In this document: positions 14,011 through 21,284 of the stretch, one piece after another | Layout: each line of letters begins with the position of its first letter | How positions within the stretch are numbered: the first letter of the stretch is position 1 | Origin: a virus | Direction: 5' to 3' (one strand) | Virus record (IMG/VR): IMGVR_UViG_3300042558_002668 | Location: 1-64,000 of that record | Length of the DNA: 64,000 nucleotides | Made by a program: the position numbers and the translations under genes | Notes under the pieces: model-generated | Told to the model about the DNA's origin: nothing | The model's input: the letters and a program-made list of their open reading frames with translations, nothing else | The model's database searches: none

Positions 14011-15048
14011 CTAACAACGCCCATTTCGAATAACCTGTATTTCAATCCGGTCCAGGTCCTGGGCTGGATTTTTGCCCAAATCCACCGACACAATGAATCT
14101 TTTGCTACGCACTGAATCAATATGCACTTCTTGCCCACCAATTTCTGCATAATACCAAGGTGCATACTGGGCATGAGATAATTCAGCCACAGCAAAGCAG
14201 TGCTGATATTGCACTGTGTTTTGTGTGTCCTTGATGGAGACCTGCACTCGCGGCCCCGACAATATCATTTCTCGTTGAATCAAATCGTACACCGCAGTAT
14301 CATCATAAAAACTGGTGGCACGGCCCAGGACAGATACTACACTGGTGGTTTGACATTGGATAAACCACTTGCCGCAATCACTTCTTTGATTGGTGGCTTT
14401 CACAGCCTCGGCCAGACTGTTGATGTATTTTGAATTCCACGATATTGTGAATGGTATTTGTAAATGTCCTTGGTGACCAGGAACAACCAGCACTTGTGTT
14501 TTTCCAATAACAATATCAAATGCACGAGCAGGATAGTCAGCCAGCACAGATCCCAATAGGGTCATTGCAGTTGTTCTCTCTTGCTGGATAGTGTGTAATT
14601 GTACACTGACCCGATTTCCGTCAACGGTTCCTGCATCACGACTGACATTTAGCAACCGTTTGCTCAGTGCACTGTGACTGACCCAGACACGCATTGACAT
14701 GCGCACCTGATTGCCCACCTGTTGCTGGTTTAATATTTCATAGTCACTCACATAGCCAGCGGCGTATGTAATAATTTCATTGCGTCGAATACGAGACTGT
14801 TCAACTTCAGTTTCACTTGTGACAATGGTTCCAACTGCACGTTCCACTGCCATTTGGAATCCAGTTTTACGTGCTTGATCAACTGTGACACCGGTGGACG
14901 TTACGTCAACTTGAAACACCCTCTGGCGATCCTTGAGAACCCATTGCGCCAAAGTGATGCCAACTCCCAATGGGGTTGGTTGGTAAGATATACCGGCATC
15001 TGCATAGATGCTGACTGCGCACAGCAGACCAGCAATTGTGCGCTTCAT
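14011..15048 (-). CDS. Exported protein, LPP20/FlgT-like region
   Basis: 345 aa with a Sec signal peptide (MKRTIAGLLCAVSIYADA, cleavage near residue 18). Residues 45-115 (VDVTSTGVTVDQARKTGFQM... IITYAAGYVSDYEIL) resemble the N-terminal domain shared by LPP20-type lipoproteins and the flagellar protein FlgT, which sit in the periplasm or outer membrane. The C-terminal half is beta-rich with paired Cys (SDCGKWFIQC). It follows the lipoprotein gene upstream by two bases, so the two products may work together at the envelope. Function during infection unknown; superinfection exclusion is one speculation. Confidence 0.65.
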   Translation of the reverse strand: MKRTIAGLLCAVSIYADAGISYQPTPLGVGITLAQWVLKDRQRVFQVDVTSTGVTVDQARKTGFQMAVERAVGTIVTSETEVEQSRIRRNEIITYAAGYVSDYEILNQQQVGNQVRMSMRVWVSHSALSKRLLNVSRDAGTVDGNRVSVQLHTIQQERTTAMTLLGSVLADYPARAFDIVIGKTQVLVVPGHQGHLQIPFTISWNSKYINSLAEAVKATNQRSDCGKWFIQCQTTSVVSVLGRATSFYDDTAVYDLIQREMILSGPRVQVSIKDTQNTVQYQHCFAVAELSHAQYAPWYYAEIGGQEVHIDSVRSKRFIVSVDLGKNPAQDLDRIEIQVIRNGRC

Positions 15049-15049
15049 G

Positions 15050-15727
15050 TCATTGACTCATCAATGTTCGTAAATTTTGACGGATAGGAGTGTGTTTCTC
15101 ATCCCACCGATACACAACTCGCACAGTTTTGCCGTTGTTGATTATATCGCTTTCGACCAGGTACAGGCCGCCAAGAATACCTTGATTGCGTACTGAAATG
15201 TTTGTTCGCACACGACTGGCAATACTCAGGGCATCGTTGCGGATGGCCACATTTTGTTCTGAATTAAGTTCACCTTTGTTGTCCGAATCATCATCACTGG
15301 CAATACTTGCAACTTCATCACGACTCTTGTTTGTTGCAAATTTGTTTGTTTTGTTGTCGCGAGCCTTTTCCAAGTTGCGGCTGATCATCAACACTGAAGT
15401 AGAACTGGTGATAGTTTCCTTGTTGATAAAATCATTCAGTGCTTTCTTGGCTTCAAGTTCGGCAACTCTAAATGCCTCACGCGATGCATTCTGACTTCCG
15501 CCCCAGACTGGTGCATATCCTGTGGTTTCAATTGCTTCCAATTTGCCCGACCAAGAATACACAATTTTGACCCCTTGACGCTTGAAGTTATTTGTGAGTT
15601 TCTGTTCACTGATGGCCTGCTGTGGACCAGCCGGGATAGCATCCTTTGATGATACGTCAGCTAACCTGGTTGATCCACAAGCGGTCAACATAGCAACAAC
15701 AGGTATTAGCAATAGAGTTTTTTTCAT
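15050..15727 (-). CDS. Envelope lipoprotein, LPP20-like
   Basis: 225 aa from MKKTLLLIPVVAMLTACGS, a lipoprotein signal with the lipobox LTAC. The mature part contains SREAFRVAELEAKKALNDF and the end GKTVRVVYRWDEKH, like LPP20-family lipoproteins. The start at 15727 is used because the upstream in-frame codons overlap the entericidin-like gene and GGGAAAA precedes it. Third gene of the exported-protein operon behind the promoter at 16020-16048. Confidence 0.7.
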   Translation of the reverse strand: MKKTLLLIPVVAMLTACGSTRLADVSSKDAIPAGPQQAISEQKLTNNFKRQGVKIVYSWSGKLEAIETTGYAPVWGGSQNASREAFRVAELEAKKALNDFINKETITSSTSVLMISRNLEKARDNKTNKFATNKSRDEVASIASDDDSDNKGELNSEQNVAIRNDALSIASRVRTNISVRNQGILGGLYLVESDIINNGKTVRVVYRWDEKHTPIRQNLRTLMSQ

Positions 15728-15728
15728 T

Positions 15729-15851
15729 TTATTTTCCCGACATTTTGTCTTTAGTATAATCAGCAACTGATGAAATATCTTTGCCAAGCCCCGACACAGT
15801 TGAGCATGCGGCTAGTGTACTCGACAACACAAGTGCTATAAAGATTTTCAT
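15729..15851 (-). CDS. Entericidin-like small lipoprotein (40 aa)
   Basis: Encodes MKIFIALVLSSTLAACSTVS and onwards, ending YTKDKMSGK. A signal peptide ends in the lipobox LAAC, followed by STVSGLGKDISS, closely matching the entericidin pattern (lipobox Cys, then NTxxGxGKD). Entericidins A/B are small membrane lipoproteins acting as a toxin/antidote pair in enterobacteria. AGGA nine bases before the ATG; the ATG overlaps the previous stop (ATGA). Phage use could be membrane stress or superinfection control, which is inference. Confidence 0.7.
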   Translation of the reverse strand: MKIFIALVLSSTLAACSTVSGLGKDISSVADYTKDKMSGK

Positions 15852-15976
15852 TTTGCTAGATCCTGACTATGTGTTTTAACTGTGTCAACACCCTTGTCCA
15901 GCATCCGAGCAATACCAGAAAACCCCACTGTGGCCAAAATTAGCCCAAAAACTGTGCCAACAATAAAATTACGCAT
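15848..15976 (-). CDS. Small single-pass membrane protein (42 aa)
   Basis: Encodes MRNFIVGTVFGLILATVGFS and onwards, ending THSQDLAK: one hydrophobic helix (4-22) and an amphipathic charged tail. AAGGAG seven bases before the ATG gives strong support. First gene of the envelope operon that continues with the entericidin-like lipoprotein and the LPP20-like proteins. Confidence 0.65.
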   Translation of the reverse strand: MRNFIVGTVFGLILATVGFSGIARMLDKGVDTVKTHSQDLAK

Positions 15977-16019
15977 GATGCATCTCCTTGGTTACTAAAG
16001 AAAAAATCCTGTTATGCGT

Positions 16020-16048
16020 ATAATAGCACAACAGGATTTATTTGTCAA
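16020..16048 (-). promoter_or_regulatory. Sigma-70 promoter of the envelope operon, with flanking inverted repeat
   Basis: Minus strand TTGACA (16048-16043), 17-bp spacer, TATTAT (16025-16020). Arms AAATCCTGTT and AACAGGATTT (about 16005-16038) flank the -10, an arrangement expected for an operator or a 5'-end hairpin. Confidence 0.8.
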
Positions 16049-16068
16049 GTGCTCTTAAAGAGCACTGG
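16047..16068 (-). terminator. Hairpin after phasin gene
   Basis: Stem AGTGCTCTT/AAGAGCACT two to five bases past the phasin stop. No T-run follows, so it is a weak terminator or an mRNA-end stabiliser. It directly precedes the promoter at 16020-16048. Confidence 0.5.
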
Positions 16069-16072
16069 GTTA

Positions 16073-16348
16073 TTACTTTTTGGTTGTAGTAGCTGTGTAA
16101 GCTTTCATGATACCTTCACCAAATTTGGTGTAGTCGAACTTCATGGCATTCTGGCTTGCTTTGACCATTTCAGAACTGATTGTGGTAAATGTATCAATAC
16201 CAACTTTTGCAGCCTTTTTGGTGTAGTCTGCTTGGGCGTCAATGAACTCATTCATGGCCTTGGCTGCTGTTTCGTTTTGTACAAAAGTCTTGACAAAAGT
16301 CTTTTTACCGGTTTGAACGGTGTCGATGATTGCGTCTGCTGTAAACAT
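16073..16348 (-). CDS. Phasin-like protein (91 aa)
   Basis: All-helical, amphipathic, with the phasin-type pattern VQNETAAKAMNEFIDAQADY and an Ala/Lys/Thr-rich tail. Phasins coat polyhydroxyalkanoate granules; other short helical phasin-like proteins act as chaperones. AGGAG six to seven bases before the ATG, its own promoter and a hairpin after the stop suggest strong, monocistronic expression. The phage could control the host's carbon granules during infection (inference). A DNA- or virion-coating helical protein is an alternative. Confidence 0.7.
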   Translation of the reverse strand: MFTADAIIDTVQTGKKTFVKTFVQNETAAKAMNEFIDAQADYTKKAAKVGIDTFTTISSEMVKASQNAMKFDYTKFGEGIMKAYTATTTKK

Positions 16349-16408
16349 ATAATTCTCCTATTAAGCGAGTTTACTACAGGACCCGGCCTATCCAGCGTCC
16401 TATGTACT

Positions 16409-16441
16409 ATTATATATGATATCTATGTTGCATTGCAACAT
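16409..16441 (-). promoter_or_regulatory. Sigma-70 promoter for the phasin gene, with palindrome
   Basis: Minus strand TTGCAA (16438-16433), 18-bp spacer, TATAAT (16414-16409). A 17-base palindrome ATGTTGCATTGCAACAT (16425-16441) covers the -35, a plausible operator. Confidence 0.6.
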
Positions 16442-16488
16442 AAATTTCTAGTGTTTGATCACTAATTTTTGGTATAAACCTTGTGAAC

Positions 16489-16496
16489 AATAAATA
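16489..16496 (+). promoter_or_regulatory. T4-type late promoter (AATAAATA)
   Basis: AATAAATA 18 bases upstream of the ATG at 16515, with AGGAG in between; drives the Lys/Ala/Pro-rich protein. Confidence 0.6.
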
Positions 16497-16514
16497 AAAA
16501 CATAGGAGAACACT

Positions 16515-16820
16515 ATGTTTAACAAAATTAAAGAATTATTGTTTGGTAAACCAGCTCAGACTGTTGCTGAAGTACCTTACAAGGTTGAAACACCTGTGGT
16601 GGACACTGCTGATATTGCTCTGGCACAACTGCCTGCCGGCGGCGCAGAAATTGCAGACCGAACTACTCAAGCAGTGGTTGAAGGATCTACAAACAGGGTA
16701 GAAAAACCTGCGGCCAAGGCAGCATCACCTGCGGCCAAGGCACCTGTCAAGAAGCAACAGTTTGAAAAGAAAGCAGCGCCACCAAAACCTCGAGTACCCC
16801 GAAAACCTGTTGCAAAATAA
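16515..16820 (+). CDS. Basic Lys/Ala/Pro-rich protein (101 aa)
   Basis: Short amphipathic start MFNKIKELLFGKP, an acidic/neutral middle and a histone-H1-like tail rich in Lys, Ala and Pro (EKPAAKAASPAAKAPVKKQQ). Such tails bind DNA or polyanions non-specifically. Monocistronic on the plus strand: late-type promoter, AGGAG five to six bases before the ATG, strong terminator after the stop. The position next to the phasin-like gene recalls PHA-granule-to-DNA linker proteins such as PhaM, but a virion internal protein is equally possible. Confidence 0.65.
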   Translation: MFNKIKELLFGKPAQTVAEVPYKVETPVVDTADIALAQLPAGGAEIADRTTQAVVEGSTNRVEKPAAKAASPAAKAPVKKQQFEKKAAPPKPRVPRKPVAK

Positions 16821-16843
16821 AAAGCCCCGAAAGGGGCTTTTTT
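16821..16843 (+). terminator. Strong intrinsic terminator
   Basis: AAAGCCCC-GAAA-GGGGCTTT stem followed by T's, directly after the stop at 16820. Its core stem is the same as at 1477-1494. Confidence 0.9.
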
Positions 16844-16900
16844 ATAAGTGCTGGTTACGCAAATCCAGCGACACGCTATTTTGTGTCCGATTTCTAAGTA

Positions 16901-17656
16901 TTAATCAATTGCTTGGCTGACTAGATGCGCCCAGGCTCGATTGGTTTCAATGCCCGGATGGAATTTATCACCGTTGTAGTCGTTGGCTGCATAAGCCATT
17001 TCATAGATACCGTTGCGTTGCGAATCAGAGAAAATCCATCTTGCCCAGTCTATGTCATGAATCAAGGGCTGTAGTTCTGGATATTTCAGCACACCAAAAT
17101 CTCCATTGGGACTACAATGATCTTGATGGTGCCAGTAGTTCACATAGCTCATGAAATGGTAGGGTATGCCCCGAGCTTTGAGAAAATTCTGAGTTTTAAC
17201 AATCTCCAGGAGATTGGTATGAGCCAGACTGAGATTTGAGCTAACACGATACATAGGCTTGAACAAGTCTGTAGCATCTGAATTCAATGTCCAGGGACCA
17301 AGAAACCCACCACTAAAAATATAGCCTAGGGTATTAGGGCCTGACTCCATCCGTCGATAAAACTTGTATCTATCAAACAGTGCATGCAAGCTGGGTGTGC
17401 TGATGTCAGTTAAAAAATCTAACCTGCTAACGCCCGACCACATGATCAGCACATGATCTGTTGTGCCAGGATTTTGTAACACGTGCCTAACTACACTGTT
17501 GGCTATGTACAGGTTGCCTGCGCCAGGCTCAGCTAGATTAGTAATCTCAAAATCTGGGCGCAGTTGTTGTAATGGAGTGGGCCAACATACATTTTTCGGA
17601 CTGCCTGGATGTTCGGGCCAGTGTGTAAAACTGCAACCAGATATGAGTATTTGCAT
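16901..17656 (-). CDS. SGNH/GDSL-type hydrolase
   Basis: 251 aa. Start MQILISGCSFTHWPEH: the SGCSF segment is block I with the nucleophilic Ser; EPGAGN supplies the block II Gly and Asn; the Asp/His block V is likely GDKFHPGIETN. The family comprises esterases and acyl-hydrolases, often acting on O-acetylated glycans. In-frame codons before 17656 run into pstS, so this start, 13 bases after the pstS stop, is preferred. Probably co-transcribed with pstS from the Pho promoter. One of four clear SGNH proteins in this window. Confidence 0.7.
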   Translation of the reverse strand: MQILISGCSFTHWPEHPGSPKNVCWPTPLQQLRPDFEITNLAEPGAGNLYIANSVVRHVLQNPGTTDHVLIMWSGVSRLDFLTDISTPSLHALFDRYKFYRRMESGPNTLGYIFSGGFLGPWTLNSDATDLFKPMYRVSSNLSLAHTNLLEIVKTQNFLKARGIPYHFMSYVNYWHHQDHCSPNGDFGVLKYPELQPLIHDIDWARWIFSDSQRNGIYEMAYAANDYNGDKFHPGIETNRAWAHLVSQAID

Positions 17657-17669
17657 TTTTGTGTTTGAT

Positions 17670-18674
17670 TTACTTGATCTGTGTCCAAACACGCTCACGG
17701 ATCTGTTTTGTCAAACTGTCCGGCAATGCTACATAGTCTAAGTCTGCGGCATCTTTCTTGCCGTTCTTAAATGCCCAATCAAAGAACTTTAGTACTTCAT
17801 CACTGTTAGCTTTGTTGGCAGGAGTCTTATACATGATAATGAAACTTGCTGAACTCACAGGCCAAGCATTAGGATTCTTTTGATCCACAATACTCAGGCC
17901 CATACCAGGCACGCTAAACCAATCAGCACCATCTGCGGCTGCGGCAAATGTTAAGTCATCTGGACTAACATACTTGCCACTCTTGTTCTGTAGTTGTAGG
18001 AATGTCATATTGTTTTTCTTAACATACGCATATTCTACATAACCTATTGAACCTTTGATGCGGTTCACGTTGGCAGCAACACCTTCATTGCCCTTGCCAC
18101 CCACTGAACTAGCAGCAGGCCATTTAACAGCAGCGCCACGACCTACACGTTGTAGCCACTCAGGACTTACTGTGGCCAAATAGTCTGTCCAATTGAATGT
18201 TGTTCCACTACCGTCTGCACGATGTACAATGGTGATGTTTTCGTTAGGCAGGTTCTTACCTGGATTCAATGCTGCTAATTTAGGATCATTCCACTTGGTG
18301 ATGTTGCCCATAAACACTTCGGCCATGACTGGTCCAGTGATGCGTAGTTCGCCTGGCTTGAAACCGTCTAAGTTGACAACAGGAACTGTTCCGCCAATGA
18401 TGGCAGGAAACTGTACTTGTCCCATCTTGTCTAAGTTCTCACCACTGACAGGTGCGTCTGTAGCACCAAAGTCTACGGTCTTTGCGTTGATTTGTCTAAT
18501 ACCACCTGAACTACCGATGCTTTGATAGTTCATACCAGTACCTGTGGCTTTTTTGTAGCCTTCAGCCCACTTGGCATAGATCGGAAATGGGAAGGTAGCG
18601 CCTGCTCCAGTAATGTCTGCGGCTTGTGCTGACATTGTTAATGCGGCTAATAAAATTGCTAGTAATTTGTTCAC
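17670..18674 (-). CDS. pstS: Phosphate-binding periplasmic protein PstS
   Basis: 334 aa with a signal peptide (MNKLLAILLAALTMSAQA). ADITGAGATFPFPIYAKW is the PstS N-terminus; SIGSSGGIRQI and DFGATDAP line the phosphate site; HRADGSGTTFNWTDYL is the second loop. It captures phosphate for the PstCAB transporter, which must come from the host since no other pst genes are visible. GTG start with AAGGAG seven bases upstream. Between it and the glycosyltransferase gene lies a Pho box with a -10 at fixed spacing. Phage pstS under PhoB control is established for cyanophages. Confidence 0.97.
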   Translation of the reverse strand: MNKLLAILLAALTMSAQAADITGAGATFPFPIYAKWAEGYKKATGTGMNYQSIGSSGGIRQINAKTVDFGATDAPVSGENLDKMGQVQFPAIIGGTVPVVNLDGFKPGELRITGPVMAEVFMGNITKWNDPKLAALNPGKNLPNENITIVHRADGSGTTFNWTDYLATVSPEWLQRVGRGAAVKWPAASSVGGKGNEGVAANVNRIKGSIGYVEYAYVKKNNMTFLQLQNKSGKYVSPDDLTFAAAADGADWFSVPGMGLSIVDQKNPNAWPVSSASFIIMYKTPANKANSDEVLKFFDWAFKNGKKDAADLDYVALPDSLTKQIRERVWTQIK

Positions 18675-18700
18675 GGTGAATCTCCTTGTTGTGACAAACT

Positions 18701-18735
18701 TATTTAGGCTAAATCATGTTACAATTTTGTTACAA
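18701..18735 (-). promoter_or_regulatory. Pho box and promoter of pstS
   Basis: Minus strand: two direct repeats TTGTAAC (18735-18729 and 18724-18718) 11 bp apart, separated by AAAA, then exactly 11 bp to TAAATA (18706-18701). This is the spacing of PhoB sites upstream of PhoB-dependent promoters. The same architecture occurs at 20362-20396. Confidence 0.8.
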
Positions 18736-18737
18736 AA

Positions 18738-19454
18738 CTATGACCAGTATTTAGATGAATCTAACCGGTCCCAATATGCTTTATTGTTACGGTTGACAAA
18801 ATTTTTGATTAGGTATTTGCCCATGCCAAGATATCCCATCTTTTTGAATCTACGACTATCCTGCCCAAAGTGATGACGAACAATTCTAAACTTTTTAGGA
18901 CTGTATTTGCGACTTAAGAAGAAATCTTCGCTGGTGGAAAACTGTTCAGGGAAGCCGCCAAACTCTTCAAAACGATCTCTGCGTGTTAGCATAAATGCTC
19001 CAACGGCAAAAGGGGAGAAGAATTTTAGTGTGTGATTGATTACGTTAAATGCTGTAAATCCAATCATGGCTCTTGGGTCTCGATCATAACATTTGATGTT
19101 TAATCCAATGAGGTCTAGATTCCTAGACTCTATCATATTAACAGCATCGTGGATAACAGTATCCTTGAAGAAGCGAACATCAGCATCAATGAACAAGATG
19201 TAAGGAGTAGTGACTAGCTTGGCTCCGCGGTTCTTTGCAACAGATACAGGACCACCGTCGATAACTTCAACATTCAGTTCACCTTTCATTATTTGAATAA
19301 CTTCGCGTGTGTTGTCGGTTGAGCAGTCAGCAATGATAATTCTGGTGTTGCCTATGGATTGCTGACGCAAGTGCATTAGCAAATGTGCAATGTAGTTTTC
19401 CTCATTCTTGCAAGGAACTACAATGGTAATTTTATCGCTTATTGTCGTTTGCAT
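18738..19454 (-). CDS. Family 2 glycosyltransferase
   Basis: 238 aa. GT-A fold with VPCKNEENYIAHLL (nucleotide-sugar strand), IIIADCSTDNTREVI, FIDADVRF (DxD-type metal site), and GGFPEQFSTSEDFFLSRKY (acceptor ED motif). Residues 125-155 are hydrophobic and may contact the membrane. It lies 21 bp after the PlcP-like gene in the same transcript; in phosphate-starved bacteria PlcP is paired with a glycosyltransferase that turns diacylglycerol into glycolipid, so that role is proposed here. Glycan-modifying activity is an alternative. AAGGACA precedes the ATG. Confidence 0.85.
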   Translation of the reverse strand: MQTTISDKITIVVPCKNEENYIAHLLMHLRQQSIGNTRIIIADCSTDNTREVIQIMKGELNVEVIDGGPVSVAKNRGAKLVTTPYILFIDADVRFFKDTVIHDAVNMIESRNLDLIGLNIKCYDRDPRAMIGFTAFNVINHTLKFFSPFAVGAFMLTRRDRFEEFGGFPEQFSTSEDFFLSRKYSPKKFRIVRHHFGQDSRRFKKMGYLGMGKYLIKNFVNRNNKAYWDRLDSSKYWS

Positions 19455-19475
19455 TGTCCTTCTACCTTAAAATTA

Positions 19476-20357
19476 TTAAACTTTAGCTGCCATTTCATTG
19501 ACGCCAAGGTCATCTCGCAACTTAGTTGATCTTTGAATGTTAGTTCTATTCTTCCGGGAATGTCCTGAGGGTTGTTCACGTGAACTGCTATCAGTATCAG
19601 TAGCCACATTGTCTTTCTCCTTGGTCCAAGTTATAATTTCCCAACGACCGTCCCAGTGTTCCACCAGTGCTGTACAGGATTCAACCCAATCACCGTCATT
19701 CATATATGCTACGCCGTTGATCTCTTTGATCTCTGCATGATGTATGTGTCCACAGATGACACCATCAAATCCACGTTTCTTGCAGTAGTTGGCCAAGTTT
19801 TCTTCAAACTTGAACACAAAGTCTACTGCTTTTTTAACCTTGTACTTAAGATAACGGCTAAGGCTCCAGTAGCCAAACCCCAAGCGACGACGTACCCAAT
19901 TAAACTTATTGTTGAGTTCAAGAACAAAGTCATACGCTTTATCTCCCAGAAATGCTATCCATGGTGCCAGACGGGTAATGCCATCAAACAAGTCTCCGTG
20001 TACCACAAGATAGTGCTTACCGTCTGCACCTATGTGCTCTGTCTGATTGTGTATTTCTATTAGGCCAAATGAGAAACCATACGGTATCATGGGTCTTAAG
20101 AACTCATCGTGATTACCAGCAATGTACACAACGCGAGTACCACGCTTGGCATGCCCCAGTACTCTACGTACCACATTGGTATGACTTTGTTTCCAACGCC
20201 ATTTGTTTTGCTGTATCTTCCATGCATCTATTATATCACCTACTAGATATAATGTATCACATGAGTTGTGTTTGAGAAAGTTGTTGAGACGATCGGCTTG
20301 ACAATCTTTGGTTCCAAGGTGGACATCACTGACAAAGATTGATCGATAAGTCTTCAT
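19476..20357 (-). CDS. plcP: PlcP-like metallophosphoesterase (phospholipase C of Pho-type lipid remodelling)
   Basis: 293 aa. Calcineurin-like motifs in order: SDVHLG (10-15), VGDIID (39-44), GNHDE (81-85), VVHGDLFDG (about 117-125) and GHIHHAEI (about 207-214), then YMNDGDWVESCTALVEH. This full pattern is that of the COG2908 subgroup annotated as LpxH-like but shown in Sinorhizobium and marine bacteria to be PlcP, which removes phosphate head groups from phospholipids. Context supports PlcP over LpxH: a Pho box directly upstream, a glycosyltransferase after it and pstS next. The C-terminal 45 residues are charged and disordered. No Shine-Dalgarno; TAAATA ends four bases before the ATG. Confidence 0.8.
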   Translation of the reverse strand: MKTYRSIFVSDVHLGTKDCQADRLNNFLKHNSCDTLYLVGDIIDAWKIQQNKWRWKQSHTNVVRRVLGHAKRGTRVVYIAGNHDEFLRPMIPYGFSFGLIEIHNQTEHIGADGKHYLVVHGDLFDGITRLAPWIAFLGDKAYDFVLELNNKFNWVRRRLGFGYWSLSRYLKYKVKKAVDFVFKFEENLANYCKKRGFDGVICGHIHHAEIKEINGVAYMNDGDWVESCTALVEHWDGRWEIITWTKEKDNVATDTDSSSREQPSGHSRKNRTNIQRSTKLRDDLGVNEMAAKV

Positions 20358-20361
20358 CTAG

Positions 20362-20396
20362 TATTTAAGACAAAGACTGTTACAACTTTGTTACAA
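20362..20396 (-). promoter_or_regulatory. Pho box and promoter of the plcP-glycosyltransferase pair
   Basis: Minus strand TTGTAAC at 20396-20390 and 20385-20379 (11-bp period), 11 bp to TAAATA at 20367-20362, then CTAG and the ATG. Layout identical to the pstS promoter; the transcript would start at or next to the start codon. Confidence 0.78.
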
Positions 20397-20417
20397 ATTC
20401 ACAACGTAACAGAATAT

Positions 20418-21263
20418 CTACTTTTGACTCAGGTGTTCTTTTGCCCGAGTTGCCACCCAATCAGCAGTGATTAAATCAAAGTGATGGCCATCACGTGCAC
20501 GATCTCGAGATTTAACTGGCACAACTGTGGCATACACTGATTGACGTTTTGCCAAATTGTCTCTGAGTTCGTCTAGTCTTCCGTGTAAATTTTCTAGCTC
20601 GTGTAATATCCAATCCGGTAATGAATTTAATTCTTCTACAGTAGCTGGAAAATTTACTGGCCAATCTGAGCCACGCATTGACTCCCAGGCATCAAGAATT
20701 GAATTACGGCAAAAAAAAGGTATTGCAAACTGCACAGAGTTTGCAATCAAATCAACTCTTTTTTTGCAATCTAAAAAATTTACCCAGTCGTCGTGATCAG
20801 TGCTGTCAATATTGTGAATTCTTCGAAGCTCGTCACTGAGTAACGTATTGGCATTTTCCCGACGATGCGTGTAACTCCACATTATTGCAATCTGCGTAGG
20901 ATCTATAGCGTGAACAATGTTTTCTGTGATTCTTGCAATCCATTCATTACTGGCACCATCCATTGATACATTTATGATACGTTGATTGGCAGCAGTTGAC
21001 AACAGATATGGCCAGGTGTGTTCTAAAGGAGAACCCAGCCCCACAGTAAAGCTGTCACCAATACACCACACAGCGTCACGCAGGTCTTGCATGTTATCTG
21101 GCCATTCTTGATCACGAAAGCCGCGACTGTTGTAGTTGTATGTTATGCTATGTGGATAAGATAAAAAGTGATTCTTATCCTTGCAATGATCAAAAGAATC
21201 TATTCCTGAAAATTCACAGTGCTGATTTACACGACTAGACAGTACTAAATTGTGCAATATCAT
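20418..21263 (-). CDS. SGNH/GDSL-type hydrolase
   Basis: 281 aa. AVWCIGDSFTVGLGSP is block I; NVSMDGASNEWIARI has the block II/III Gly and Asn; ARDGHHFDLITADWVA carries the Asp-His pair. An N-terminal region of about 60 residues ends in YNYNSRGFRDQEW, the NSxGFR segment seen before block I in many SGNH proteins. A TTGTAAC/TTGTGAT pair abuts the ATG (21264-21281), so Pho control is possible. Between ahpD and plcP, same direction. Substrate unknown. Confidence 0.75.
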   Translation of the reverse strand: MILHNLVLSSRVNQHCEFSGIDSFDHCKDKNHFLSYPHSITYNYNSRGFRDQEWPDNMQDLRDAVWCIGDSFTVGLGSPLEHTWPYLLSTAANQRIINVSMDGASNEWIARITENIVHAIDPTQIAIMWSYTHRRENANTLLSDELRRIHNIDSTDHDDWVNFLDCKKRVDLIANSVQFAIPFFCRNSILDAWESMRGSDWPVNFPATVEELNSLPDWILHELENLHGRLDELRDNLAKRQSVYATVVPVKSRDRARDGHHFDLITADWVATRAKEHLSQK

Positions 21264-21281
21264 ATCACAATTTTGTTACAA
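21264..21281 (-). promoter_or_regulatory. Possible third Pho box
   Basis: TTGTAAC (21281-21275) and TTGTGAT (21270-21264), 11 bp apart with an AAAA linker, just before the ATG at 21263. No good -10 follows at the 11-bp distance, so it may be a relic or act differently. Confidence 0.45.
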
Positions 21282-21284
21282 TGC

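Noticed and set aside
16049-16465. 138-codon plus-strand open frame opposite the phasin gene
   Set aside because: Phasin gene has AGGAG, a promoter and family-like composition; the opposite frame is Cys-rich and unsupported.
19476-20357. Call as LpxH (lipid A synthesis)
   Set aside because: The general fold fits both, but Pho-box control, the glycosyltransferase behind it and the full motif pattern fit PlcP better; kept as the main alternative.
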